The position numbers and the translations under genes are program-made. A stretch of 48,342 nucleotides of DNA, taken from positions 1 through 48,342 of the forward strand of contig CAYPZL010000015.1 in the NCBI GenBank assembly GCA_964415045.1, in the 5' to 3' direction. Numbering within the stretch: the first letter of the stretch is position 1; every line of letters begins with the position of its first letter. Positions 19,101-27,007 of this stretch are shown here, one piece after another. This stretch comes from CAYPZL01 sp964415045. GTDB taxonomy: Bacteria; Planctomycetota; Phycisphaerae; Sedimentisphaerales; Anaerobacaceae. The notes beneath the pieces were generated by a model. It made no database searches, was not told the DNA's origin, and was given only the letters and a program-made list of their open reading frames with translations.

Positions 19101-21466
19101 ACCAGCGCCACGGTGCCGCTGCCGAGCGTAAAGGTGGAACGCTCCTGATCCTCGGCGGTTTCGACCCACCAGGCCTGGCTGGCAAAGCTCCAGCCGGCCC
19201 ACTCGGTGACACCGTCATTGGCGGGATCGCCCGCCCCGGGGACACCGCTGTCATCAATCGCCCAGCCCGGCGGCGGCGTTTTCGTCCAGACGTCGTCGCC
19301 CGGGATTTCTTCATCCACGCTCGCGCCCAGAGTCAAGCCGTCGAAGTCTTCCTCGAACAACAGCACCATTCCGGCCGTCGGCAGGCGAAGGACGGCGCGA
19401 ATATCATCGAAATACACGACGCCCGAACCGCCGGGCAGGAGGGTGGCCCGGTCACCGATGCCGATGAGAATCTTGCTGATCGCAGAGAGGTCCACACCGA
19501 GAGCGCCGACCTGCTCCAGGGCGACCGACCAGAGCTGCCAGTCGTCGGTGAGGACGGCTTCCGGTCCCGCCCAGTGGTCCACGATGCCCAACGTTCCGGC
19601 GGCGTCCTCCAGGCCCAGGTAGAGCTGGCCCGGATCGTTGCTGCTGATGCCCACGTCAACCGATTCGGCAAACGGACCGGCAGCGGTGCCGGCGACACTG
19701 ACGTTGGACAACACGGCCGCACAGGGAGTCCCGTCGGTGCGATGGGCCGTAACGGCCAGGCCTACAGACACGTTGGCGACCATCGGAATGTTGAACTGCG
19801 ACGGGTCCTGTGGATCGGAGCTTTCGACCGGCATCCAGTTCACACCGTCAGCCGAATGCTCGGCGCTGAACCGAGCCCCTTGGCGCGTCAGCTTCACCCA
19901 GTGGGGCAGACTGACGCTGTCCTGGGCCGTGCTCGTTACCTGCGACCCACCGGCCGTGCCGGGCCGAAACACGAAGGCGACACGGCCCGAAGGCGTGACC
20001 GCCACCATCGCGTGAACCGAGTCCGGGTCCATGGTCTCGCGAATCATAACGCCGGCCTTGGCCCAGGCGTTGGTGTTCTCGATGCTGTCGATCCGTGCGA
20101 TGATGGTCCCGTCGCCGTTGAGGGGCTTGTGAGCGAAGTGGAATTGATCGGAGCTTTCGCCGATATCGGCGCCGTTGCCCGTGATGGTATAGCTCTGGCT
20201 CGCCGCGTCGTAGCTCAGGCCGCCCACGGCGCCAGGCTGGCCGTGATACCACAGAGTCAGTCCTTCCAGTCCCTGCACGGTCAAATCCATCGGCGGCTCG
20301 AACGTGCGCTCGACCGTCGAGATCGCCGCCGTACCGCTGTTATCGTAGGCGACGTTCATCGACTGGAGGCCGCCGTAGACGATCTCCTGCTCGGCGAACG
20401 GGGCTTCGACATTGCCCACCTCGGACCCGTTGGTGTCGATCTTCCACCCATCCAACCACACGTCGAAGATCCTGTCGGGCTCGAAGTCCGTGTAGCTCTC
20501 GAAATCGTCCAGGACGAGATAATCCACGGTGGTGAAGCTCCAGACCTCCCCGGCGGTCGTCGTGCCGGCGGCGTCCACCTCGTCGATCCGCCAGTAGTAC
20601 GTCGCGCCGGGCAGAAGGGTGCCGGGATCGAAGCTCGTCTCGGCCTGGTTGCCCTGGAAGGTATCGCCGGCGCCGGAGGCCACATCCGCCTTTTTCACGC
20701 CCAGGTAGACGTCGTGTGACACGGCGCCGATCCCTGGCGCCCAGCTCAAATCAGCGTCCGTCGCAACCTCCGAGGCTTCATCGTCAGGGGAGGGATTCCA
20801 CGCCGCCGGTGACGCCGCGGCGCTGTTGAAGAGCTCCGCAACCTCCGCCTCGGTCAGGCCGACGCTGTAGACATAGACCTCATCGATGGTCCCGATGAGA
20901 AAATCGCTCGGGATATCGGTATCCCATTCCTGCCCCAGGGACCAGCGATCGTCGGCGCTGAAGGTGAAGTTGGCCTCGTGGCTGTTCTCCTGCACACCGT
21001 CAACAGAGATATACCCGGTGTCACCTTGCCTGACATAGGTGAGCATGTGCCATTCCCCGTCGGTGACGATGGTGGTCGAGTGGCCTTCGTAGCCACTGTC
21101 GTACATCGCCGCCCGCTGGTTTTCCGTGGCAAACAGGGCCACGTTGCCACCGGTGCCGGTGTTGACGGAGAACCAGTCGCCCGTGTCGGTGGTCTTGACC
21201 CAGGCACTCATGGTGATGTCGTTATTCACCACGTCGTCGGCGACCCCGTCCATCCTTACGTAATCGTCGCCGTCGAGAAAAATCGCCTGGCCCACAAACC
21301 CATCGACAAACTCCGGATCGCCTTCGAGCGTCGCATCGTTTCCAAGGCCCGAATGATCCAGGGCGTCGCCGTCGAACGGCCAGTACCCGATGGGGTCGGG
21401 AAGCTGGGCATGCCCCAGACCCGACAGCAAGATCACCACGATCAAAGGTATGAATTTGTAACGCAT
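16109..21466 (-). CDS. Giant secreted LamG protein with five C-terminal tandem repeats
   Basis: A 1785-residue exported protein; GAAGGAGG precedes the ATG and a signal peptide ends near residue 21. Order: a LamG/concanavalin-like domain (about 22-215), an Fn3-like segment (220-315) with DLSWAPG and DVYLG, then a DDFESY domain (from about 318). That last domain is split by a concanavalin-like insert with the segment GDGTIIARIDSIE (about 420-600), and resumes with NDPGQLYLGLED. From about residue 698 five repeats of about 215 residues follow, each with EDFEGLPLGPNVDE, WTKTxPEGW, EWAGWSFA, FDSSWR and NWWWAIDN. The repeat looks like a beta-sandwich. The Trp-rich, acidic make-up suggests carbohydrate or surface binding. 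No sorting tag is visible at the C-terminus. The domain style is typical of Phycisphaerae. Confidence 0.85.
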   Translation of the reverse strand: MRYKFIPLIVVILLSGLGHAQLPDPIGYWPFDGDALDHSGLGNDATLEGDPEFVDGFVGQAIFLDGDDYVRMDGVADDVVNNDITMSAWVKTTDTGDWFSVNTGTGGNVALFATENQRAAMYDSGYEGHSTTIVTDGEWHMLTYVRQGDTGYISVDGVQENSHEANFTFSADDRWSLGQEWDTDIPSDFLIGTIDEVYVYSVGLTEAEVAELFNSAAASPAAWNPSPDDEASEVATDADLSWAPGIGAVSHDVYLGVKKADVASGAGDTFQGNQAETSFDPGTLLPGATYYWRIDEVDAAGTTTAGEVWSFTTVDYLVLDDFESYTDFEPDRIFDVWLDGWKIDTNGSEVGNVEAPFAEQEIVYGGLQSMNVAYDNSGTAAISTVERTFEPPMDLTVQGLEGLTLWYHGQPGAVGGLSYDAASQSYTITGNGADIGESSDQFHFAHKPLNGDGTIIARIDSIENTNAWAKAGVMIRETMDPDSVHAMVAVTPSGRVAFVFRPGTAGGSQVTSTAQDSVSLPHWVKLTRQGARFSAEHSADGVNWMPVESSDPQDPSQFNIPMVANVSVGLAVTAHRTDGTPCAAVLSNVSVAGTAAGPFAESVDVGISSNDPGQLYLGLEDAAGTLGIVDHWAGPEAVLTDDWQLWSVALEQVGALGVDLSAISKILIGIGDRATLLPGGSGVVYFDDIRAVLRLPTAGMVLLFEEDFDGLTLGASVDEEIPGDDVWTKTPPPGWAIDDSGVPGAGDPANDGVTEWAGWSFASQAWWVETAEDQERSTFTLGSGTVALVDPDEWDDLDHAEGLLNSFLSTPAIEVSGMQAGEGMLQLTFDSSWRQEDTQTANVTVQFDEGDPIEVLRWESAGGDPALLKADATNETVTVRIDRPAGAKKMVVTFGMLDAGNDWWWAIDNIQVRGVPRERLVVLSEDFEGLPLGPNVDEAVAGDAVWTKTGPEGWTFDDSGVPSLDDPAHGVTEWAGWSFADNDWWASVDDQRRSEFELAVGAIAVADSDEYDDKGDPVGMYSTFMSTPAIDISGVEAGSVELKFDSSWRPESAQTANITVSYDGGAPVEVLRWESDAGSVNFKNDDSTSETIVVDLRNPAGVKNVVVTFGYFNGSNNWWWAIDNVEVSGIPREKIPVFTEDFEGLPLGPNVDESVPGDAVWTKTAPEGWTLDDSGVPGIDDPDQGVAEWAGWSFADNDWWASVDDQGRSEFELAVGTAAIADSDEYDDKGDPVGTYNAFMSTPAIDVSGVEAGSLELIFDSSWRPESSQTANITASYDGGAAVEVMRWESDGASPLYHDHNTNETVTIALDNPDGAQSLVLTFGYFDASNNWWWAIDNVVVQGTPKPSVVRVFAESFEGLALEPALDEAPPGVWTKTGPEGWNVEDGFMPGIGDPATDGVTEWAGWSFADKDWWVQVAGDQERSQFVLGTGTVAIADPDEWDDAAHPDGSFMAFLDTPAISLAGIDAGSLELTFDSSWRPYASQTAVVSVSYDGGDWVDVLLWESDPASANFKTDTTNETVTVSIDNPAGATDVIVSFGLFDAGNDWWWAIDNVSLTGTSGAAPVDLLSEDFEGLPLGPGVDEVPPPPKVWTKSGPEGWLIDDSGVPGAGDPDNDGVTEWAGWSFANKDWWVQVAEDQDRSLFTLGTGTVMVADPDEWDDVDDPAQGESAGLYNTFVSTPVIDVTEADPRTLRLTFDSSWRREDTQTATVLVSFDGAAPTEILRWESEGGDPAFLKDDATNETVTLDLNGPAGAQTLVVTFGMLDAGNDWWWAIDNVEITGAPAQ
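16112..19385 (-). repeat. Five tandem ~650-bp coding repeats
   Basis: The coding repeats begin near 19385, 18715, 18060, 17425 and 16775 (minus-strand order) with a period of about 645-670 bp. The anchor encoding EDFEGLPLG recurs at about 19340, 18690, 18040, 17395 and 16750. Repeats 2 and 3 (about 18715-17440) are the most alike in protein sequence, suggesting recent duplication or gene conversion. Confidence 0.85.
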
Positions 21467-22251
21467 GGTAGTCCTCCTTCAGAAACGAGTCGTATAAATG
21501 GTGCCGTCGTTTCGCCCAGCCGCGAAACACACGCTCGGCCGCTGTGCATCTGCGCCGTTGCCTCGGCGCCACGCCGCGGCGGCACGCCGCGGCGGCCGTT
21601 TACAGTATCCCTGTCCCGTCCATGAGATTCGCGCAACCCATGCAATCACCTCCTTCCCGACGCAAAACGACCGCTCCGCAGGCAAATGGATGGAGAGGGA
21701 GCATGTGTGAAAGATGGACCTGTTTCCCCTGCTTCCACGTTTCCGGCGAAACACATTGCGTCAGGGCCTCCGTTTGTAAGCCACCGCACGGACCCCGGGA
21801 CCGCTCCACCGGCACAAACGCGAAAGCCTCCGAACGACGCCAGTCGAACGGGGGGCGTGCATATTTATAATTTTACAGGAAAAAACTCTGGCGTGCAACC
21901 GAATTTCCATCACTCGTGACGACTACGGCTCGGCTTCGCCGCCGACACGGTAAGTTGTTGTGAATACTGTAATTAGTTCGTGGCGACACATTGCCTTCGC
22001 CCCGTCGGCGAGCCTTGTGGTTCTCCATAGCCCCGCGAGAGGCCGGCAAGTGACTACCAATGCAGCCGGTGATGAGCTATCATATCTCCGGCTCGAAATT
22101 GGCTCCGATGGCGCCGGGAAGCGGCTGCCGGCGGTATCGGGGGAATCAGCCTGGGGCGTGGCCGAAAGGGCCACGGGAAACGTGCGGTTCGCGCCGACAG
22201 CAGGAAACGGCGCGGATGCACGAATTGGTCTGGTCTTGACGTGGACGAAAG
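21467..22251. other. 785-base intergenic region between divergent genes
   Basis: No gene is supported here. It separates the LamG gene (minus) from the PQQ/LamG gene (plus). A candidate minus-strand promoter lies at 21870-21898: TTGCAC, 17 bases, TAAAAT, leaving a leader of about 400 nt before 21466. At 21571-21596 a 10-base GC-rich unit CCGCGGCGGC occurs twice, separated by ACG; it could fold. No clear promoter was found for the plus-strand gene. Confidence 0.45.
21870..21898 (-). promoter_or_regulatory. Candidate promoter of the giant LamG gene
   Basis: On the minus strand TTGCAC (21898-21893) and TAAAAT (21875-21870) are 17 bases apart in the middle of an AT-rich island. It would give a long 5' leader, which is its weak point. 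Confidence 0.4.
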
Positions 22252-25218
22252 ATGAAATCGCATTCCCTTCCGACAGTTCGTTTGACGATTGCCACGGTAT
22301 TTCTCTTCAACACGGCGTCCCTGTTCGGCGCGGCCATCGATCCGGTGGCGCGCTGGCTCTTCAGCGAAGACGCGATGCAGGAGGGGGCCCTGCTCGACGA
22401 GGTCGACGGGCAGCGGGCACAACTCCAGGGGTCCGGGCAGTTCGACGGCGGAATGTTCCCGGCCCTGCTGCTCGACGGACAGAGTGTTTTCCTGACGGTC
22501 GAGAATCCTCCCGAGAGCCTGTTGCCGACCGAGAGTCTCACGCTGGAAGCCTGGGTGAACCTGAACTCCGGGCAGACCTGGGGCGGAATCGTCGGATATT
22601 TCCAGGACAACGGGGCGTTCGAGAAAGGATGGGTCCTGGGCTACAACAACACGACGTTCACGGTGTCGGTTTCCACGGAGGGCAAGCTGCCGTATCTTTC
22701 GGGCAAGACGGCGTTCCGGCCGGAGCAATGGTATCACGTCGTCGGGACGTACGACGGTGACATGCTGGACCTCTACGTCAACGGCAAGCTCGAAGGCAGC
22801 CGGCGCATGCGCGGCGCGATCGACTACCCCGAGCGAGCCTTCTACACCATCGGCGCCTACAAGGATGACGACGAGTTTTTCCCCATGAACGGGCAGCTTC
22901 ACGAAGTGGCGATCTATGCCGAGGCCCTGGACGCCGAGCAGATCCGGGAGAAATACGGCATGCAAAGCCCTCCCCAGGTGGTGCCGTTACAGTTGGAGCT
23001 GGGCCCTTACGTTCGGTATCTCACACCGTCGACGGCGGAGGTGTGCTGGTGGACGACGAGCGAGTGTGCGTCCATTCTGGAGTACGGTCCGGCCGGCCCG
23101 GACGCGAAGTACTCCCCGAGCATCGAATTGCGCGGGCCGCACCGGGGTAATCTGGACAACCGCCTCGAAGACAGCGTGCCCAAGAAACATCACGCGATGA
23201 CCCTCACGGGACTCTTGCCCAACGAGGTGTACGCCTATCGCATCAAGGTCGGCGCCGGCGAGGTCGTGCAAACAGGCGAGACGTATGAGCTCGATACGGC
23301 GCTGAACTACAGTGTGCCGCCTTTGCCTGCGGACGTCGAACTCCCGGACGGCACGCTCGGGGCGAATCTGCCAGCGGACGTATGTGATGAGATTCTCGCG
23401 CAGACGGGCGCGAGAAAGGGATATTGTCTTGTCTGGGGCCTGGTGGACGGCTCCCTGGCGTACGAGTTGGCCGCCCACAGCGAGCTGACCGTGATCGGAC
23501 TGGATGAAGATCCTGCCGTCGTCGCGGCGGTGCGCGACCGGCTCTACGAAGCCGGCGTTTATGGAGCCCGAATCTCGGTGCACCATGCCGCCGACCTGGC
23601 CCAATTGCCTTACCCCAGTCAGTTCGCCAACCTCATCGTCTCCGAGCGCATGCTCGTGGAGACGCGGTGCCCCGGACGAGCGGATGAGATGGTCCGCGTC
23701 TTGAGCCCGCGCGGCGCCGCCGTCCTCTGCTGCCCACAGCAGGCCCCCCAGGCCGTGGAGGCGTGGCTCCAGGCGTCATCCGTCCCGTTCCAGACGGAGG
23801 AAGCGCCGGTCGGCACCTTCTATCGCGTGGACAAGGAAATCCCGCCCTCTCTGGGCTCGTGGACCCATCAGTATGGCGACGCGGGCAATACGGCCGACAG
23901 CCATGACGATCTCGGCGGCGCCTCGGGCACCGACGACCTGCAGGTGCAGTGGTTGGGCAGGCCGGGAGCCGATTTTGGCATGGACCGGAATCCGCGTATG
24001 CCCGCCCCGCTGGCGGTCGCGGGAAAGCTCTTCCACCAGGGAATGAACCGCATGGTGGGCATGGACTCGTACAACGGAACGATCCTCTGGTCGCTCGAAA
24101 TCCCGGACCTCAGGAGGGTCAATCTGCCGCGAGACGCGAGCAACTGGTGCACCGACGCAGATTCCCTGTACGTGGCCGTCAAGGACAAATGCTGGGTGAT
24201 CGAACACTACGACGGGCGTCTCGAACGCGTCTTCGAGCTGCCCGTGGACTATGTCGTTTCGCAGTACGACTGGGGCTACGTCGCCCGCACCCAGCGCCTG
24301 CTCTTCGGCAGCGCCGTGCAAAAGGACACGGTCTACACGGATTTCTGGGGCGGAGCCTCCTGGTACGACCGAACCAGCGGCTACGGCACCGAGAAGGTGT
24401 GCAGTGACGCCCTTTTCGCCTACGACCTCGACAGCGGGCAACTGCGCTGGAGTTGGGCGAACGGGCCGATCATCAACACGACCATCGCCGTCAGCGGAGA
24501 GACGGTCTTCTTCGTGGAGTCCCGCAACGAGGCGGCCCGGAAGGCGGGTACGCGTCGCCTCAACGACGTCGCGCTGTGGTCCGATCAGTACCTGGTGGCG
24601 CTGGACAAGCAAACGGGGGCCCCCGTCTGGCAGACGCCGCTCGACACGGCCGACGGCATCGTGGTCTTCTTCCTGGCCTGCACCGACAATGCCATCGTGA
24701 TCGTCTCGTCCACAGCGGGCGCGTACCATCTCTACAAGCTCGATCCGGACACCGGCGAGCTCCTCTGGCAGGCAAACCACAACTGGCCCAACAACAACCA
24801 CGGAGGTCACATGCAGCATCCCGTCGTGCTTGAGGACAAGGTCTTTCTCGAACCGTGCGGCTACGACCTCCAGACGGGGCAGCGCATCACCTCGTCCATG
24901 GGACGTCACGAAGGCTGCGCCACCTACTGCGGCACCAAGCATGCGCTGCTCTACCGGGGCCAGTCCCGGCGCATCGCGATGTGGAACATCGCCACCGGCA
25001 AGGTCACAAGCTGGTACAACCTGCGTCCCAGTTGCTGGCTCAGCACCATCGCCGCCGACGGCATGGTCCTTCTGCCCGAAGGCGGCGGAGGCTGTAGCTG
25101 CGGCAACTGGCTGGAGACGTCGCTGGCCTTGGCTCCCGTCGAGCAGCCGAGCAGCCAGCGTCCCCCGCCGTCCCGGACGCAAGTAAATCCCGCCAACCAG
25201 GTTGCATCAGGATATTGA
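22252..25218 (+). CDS. Exported LamG / methyltransferase-like / PQQ-propeller fusion protein
   Basis: A 988-residue protein with a signal peptide (LTIATVFLFNTASLFGA). Domains: LamG (about 27-245), a Fn3/purple-acid-phosphatase-N-like segment (about 250-345, PYVRYLTPSTAEVCWWTT), a class I methyltransferase-like Rossmann domain (about 370-535), and a PQQ-type beta-propeller (about 545-965; repeats such as YDLDSGQLRWSW, LDPDTGELLWQA). The Rossmann part keeps the acidic end of strand 2 (VIGLDED) and a plausible motif IV region, but motif I is degenerate (VWGLVDGSLAYELA instead of GxGxG). The mature protein is outside the cytoplasm, where SAM is not expected. The next gene encodes another PQQ propeller 13 bases downstream, so they form an operon. 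Function is unknown. Confidence 0.8.
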   Translation: MKSHSLPTVRLTIATVFLFNTASLFGAAIDPVARWLFSEDAMQEGALLDEVDGQRAQLQGSGQFDGGMFPALLLDGQSVFLTVENPPESLLPTESLTLEAWVNLNSGQTWGGIVGYFQDNGAFEKGWVLGYNNTTFTVSVSTEGKLPYLSGKTAFRPEQWYHVVGTYDGDMLDLYVNGKLEGSRRMRGAIDYPERAFYTIGAYKDDDEFFPMNGQLHEVAIYAEALDAEQIREKYGMQSPPQVVPLQLELGPYVRYLTPSTAEVCWWTTSECASILEYGPAGPDAKYSPSIELRGPHRGNLDNRLEDSVPKKHHAMTLTGLLPNEVYAYRIKVGAGEVVQTGETYELDTALNYSVPPLPADVELPDGTLGANLPADVCDEILAQTGARKGYCLVWGLVDGSLAYELAAHSELTVIGLDEDPAVVAAVRDRLYEAGVYGARISVHHAADLAQLPYPSQFANLIVSERMLVETRCPGRADEMVRVLSPRGAAVLCCPQQAPQAVEAWLQASSVPFQTEEAPVGTFYRVDKEIPPSLGSWTHQYGDAGNTADSHDDLGGASGTDDLQVQWLGRPGADFGMDRNPRMPAPLAVAGKLFHQGMNRMVGMDSYNGTILWSLEIPDLRRVNLPRDASNWCTDADSLYVAVKDKCWVIEHYDGRLERVFELPVDYVVSQYDWGYVARTQRLLFGSAVQKDTVYTDFWGGASWYDRTSGYGTEKVCSDALFAYDLDSGQLRWSWANGPIINTTIAVSGETVFFVESRNEAARKAGTRRLNDVALWSDQYLVALDKQTGAPVWQTPLDTADGIVVFFLACTDNAIVIVSSTAGAYHLYKLDPDTGELLWQANHNWPNNNHGGHMQHPVVLEDKVFLEPCGYDLQTGQRITSSMGRHEGCATYCGTKHALLYRGQSRRIAMWNIATGKVTSWYNLRPSCWLSTIAADGMVLLPEGGGGCSCGNWLETSLALAPVEQPSSQRPPPSRTQVNPANQVASGY

Positions 25219-25231
25219 AGTAGAGGCACGT

Positions 25232-26647
25232 ATGCGTTTACCAAGATCTATCGCAGTGTTGGCCGTGTCGGCCTTCCTGGCCGCCATGGCGCCGGCGGTC
25301 CGGGGCGAAGACTGGCCCACGTACCGGCATGACAACCGCCGCAGCGGCGTCACGAGCGAACGCCTGGAGCTGCCCCTGACGCCGACCTGGGAATACGTCT
25401 CCCGCGATTACCCCAAAACGGCCTGGACCGGACCGGCCAAGTGGGACTCGTACGCCAACATCCGCAAGCTCAAGTCGATGCGCAATTTCGACCCGGCTTT
25501 CTACGTAACGGTCGTCGCCGAGCGCGTCTTCTTCGGCAGCTCGGCCGACGACGCCGTCCACTGCCTCGACGCCCGAACGGGCCAGGAAACGTGGACGTTT
25601 TTCACCGAGGGGCCCGTGCGCCTGCCCCCGTCAGTCCACGACGGCAAACTGTACTTTGGATCCGATGACGGAGGCGTCTACTGCATCGCCGCGGACTCCG
25701 GCGATATCATCTGGCGCTATCAAGCCTCGAGCGAGGATCGAAAAGTCCCGCTCAACGGAAAGCTCACGTCACTGTCGCCCTGTCGGACGGGAGTCCTCGT
25801 ACAGGATTCGAAGGCCTATTTCGCCACGTCGCTGCTGCCGTGGGAGAAGACCTTTTTGTGCGCCCTGGACGCCGACTCGGGAGCCGCCGTGTATCGGAAA
25901 CCATACGATCGACTGACGGCGCAAGGCCCCATGCTGGCCTCGCCCACGAAGCTGTATATCTCCCAGGGCCGCCAGAGACCGACCGTCTTCGAGCGCGAGA
26001 GCGGCCGGCTCCTCCAAAGCCTGGGAAGCTCCGGTTTCGGCGGCGTCTTCGGCTTGCTGACCGAGGATTCCCTCTTCGTGCATGGTTTCGGACAGAACCA
26101 CCGCGCCGAAGGCGAGCTGCGTTTCTTCGGCAGCGAGACGAGAGACCTGCTGGTGACGCTCCCGCGCGCCACGTCCATCGTGATTCACAACGGCATCATC
26201 TACGTGCACGCCGACGGCGAGCTCCAGGCGTTCGACCGAAACACCTACGTCGGCCTGCAGGATCAGATCCGGGCTCTGCAGTTGCAAACGAAGGACCTGC
26301 AGGCGCAGAAAAAGAAACTCGGCGCCGACGCGAGCGATTCGGACCGCCGGCGTTTCGACACCCAAATCGCCTCCGCCCAGGAGCAAATCACGACGATTCA
26401 GGCGCAACTGTCGTCCGCCTTCCTGTGGCGCGAGCCGACCGATTGTCCCCTGACGCTGATCCTGGCGGGAGAGACGCTCTTCGCCGGCGGCGAGGGGAAG
26501 GTCGCGGCGTACGAGATCGACAGCGGCCGGCAGGCTTGGAGCGCCCCGGTAGCCGGAAGGGCCTATGGCCTGGCCGTCGCCAATGGCAGCCTGCTCGTCA
26601 GCACCGACCGCGGCAGAATCGTCTGCTTCCGCAGCACGGGCAAGTAG
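25232..26647 (+). CDS. Exported PQQ-like beta-propeller protein with coiled-coil insert
   Basis: A 471-residue protein. The ATG at 25232 gives a good signal peptide (IAVLAVSAFLAAMAPAVRG) and an AGAGG upstream; an earlier in-frame start at 25202 overlaps the previous gene and is less likely. Propeller blades are visible as CLDARTGQETWTF, CIAADSGDIIWRY, ALDADSGAAVYRK and YEIDSGRQAWSA. Between two blades (about residues 345-405) is a Gln/Lys-rich coiled-coil (IRALQLQTKDLQAQKKKL). No catalytic dehydrogenase residues or haem motif are seen, so it is likely a scaffold or BamB-like binder, not a PQQ enzyme. Confidence 0.8.
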   Translation: MRLPRSIAVLAVSAFLAAMAPAVRGEDWPTYRHDNRRSGVTSERLELPLTPTWEYVSRDYPKTAWTGPAKWDSYANIRKLKSMRNFDPAFYVTVVAERVFFGSSADDAVHCLDARTGQETWTFFTEGPVRLPPSVHDGKLYFGSDDGGVYCIAADSGDIIWRYQASSEDRKVPLNGKLTSLSPCRTGVLVQDSKAYFATSLLPWEKTFLCALDADSGAAVYRKPYDRLTAQGPMLASPTKLYISQGRQRPTVFERESGRLLQSLGSSGFGGVFGLLTEDSLFVHGFGQNHRAEGELRFFGSETRDLLVTLPRATSIVIHNGIIYVHADGELQAFDRNTYVGLQDQIRALQLQTKDLQAQKKKLGADASDSDRRRFDTQIASAQEQITTIQAQLSSAFLWREPTDCPLTLILAGETLFAGGEGKVAAYEIDSGRQAWSAPVAGRAYGLAVANGSLLVSTDRGRIVCFRSTGK

Positions 26648-26941
26648 GCGCGCCACGACGTCACTTCGTTCAGCATGACAACCTCTAATGAGTTGGGACA
26701 GACCACTACCGCCGGGCCTCTGTCGGCCCTACGGTGACCGCCAGAGGTCGATACGCGTTGTCGATGGCCGTCCGGACCCGCGCCGGCTCCGTGCGGTTGC
26801 ACCAACCGATTGTAAAATGGTCCGGGACAATTTCTATGAATTTCTTCAGATCCGGACGACCGAAAGGATATCGCCGCCGAATTCAGCGACCCGGCAGCAG
26901 CGAGGCGATCTGATGGCCCCCCTGACAGGCGCAGAGGCGAC
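26648..26941. other. Intergenic between convergent genes
   Basis: About 290 bases between the PQQ gene and the terminator of the convergent cytochrome gene. An open frame at 26688-27005 runs through the terminator hairpin and shows no family features, so I do not call it. Confidence 0.5.
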
Positions 26942-26976
26942 AAAAAAAGAGCAGACTCACGGAATGAGTCTGCTCT
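26942..26976 (-). terminator. Intrinsic terminator of the ten-haem cytochrome gene
   Basis: AGAGCAGACTC (26948-26958) and GAGTCTGCTCT (26966-26976) form a perfect 11-bp stem with a 7-base loop. On the minus strand it is followed directly by seven T residues (26948-26942). It lies about 30 bases past the stop of the minus-strand cytochrome gene. Confidence 0.9.
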
Positions 26977-27007
26977 GGTCTGAGAACTCTGTAAACTTAG
27001 CGTGAGG

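Noticed and set aside
16112..19385. Regular repeats that might suggest a CRISPR array
   Set aside because: The units are about 650 bp, coding and in one reading frame; there are no short identical repeats with unique spacers.
21960..22760. Plus-strand gene of 266 codons before the PQQ/LamG fusion
   Set aside because: It overlaps the first 500 bases of the well-supported fusion gene in another frame and becomes Arg/Gly-rich there.
26688..27005. Small plus-strand gene of 105 codons
   Set aside because: It runs through the intrinsic terminator of the convergent cytochrome gene and has no family features or clear RBS.
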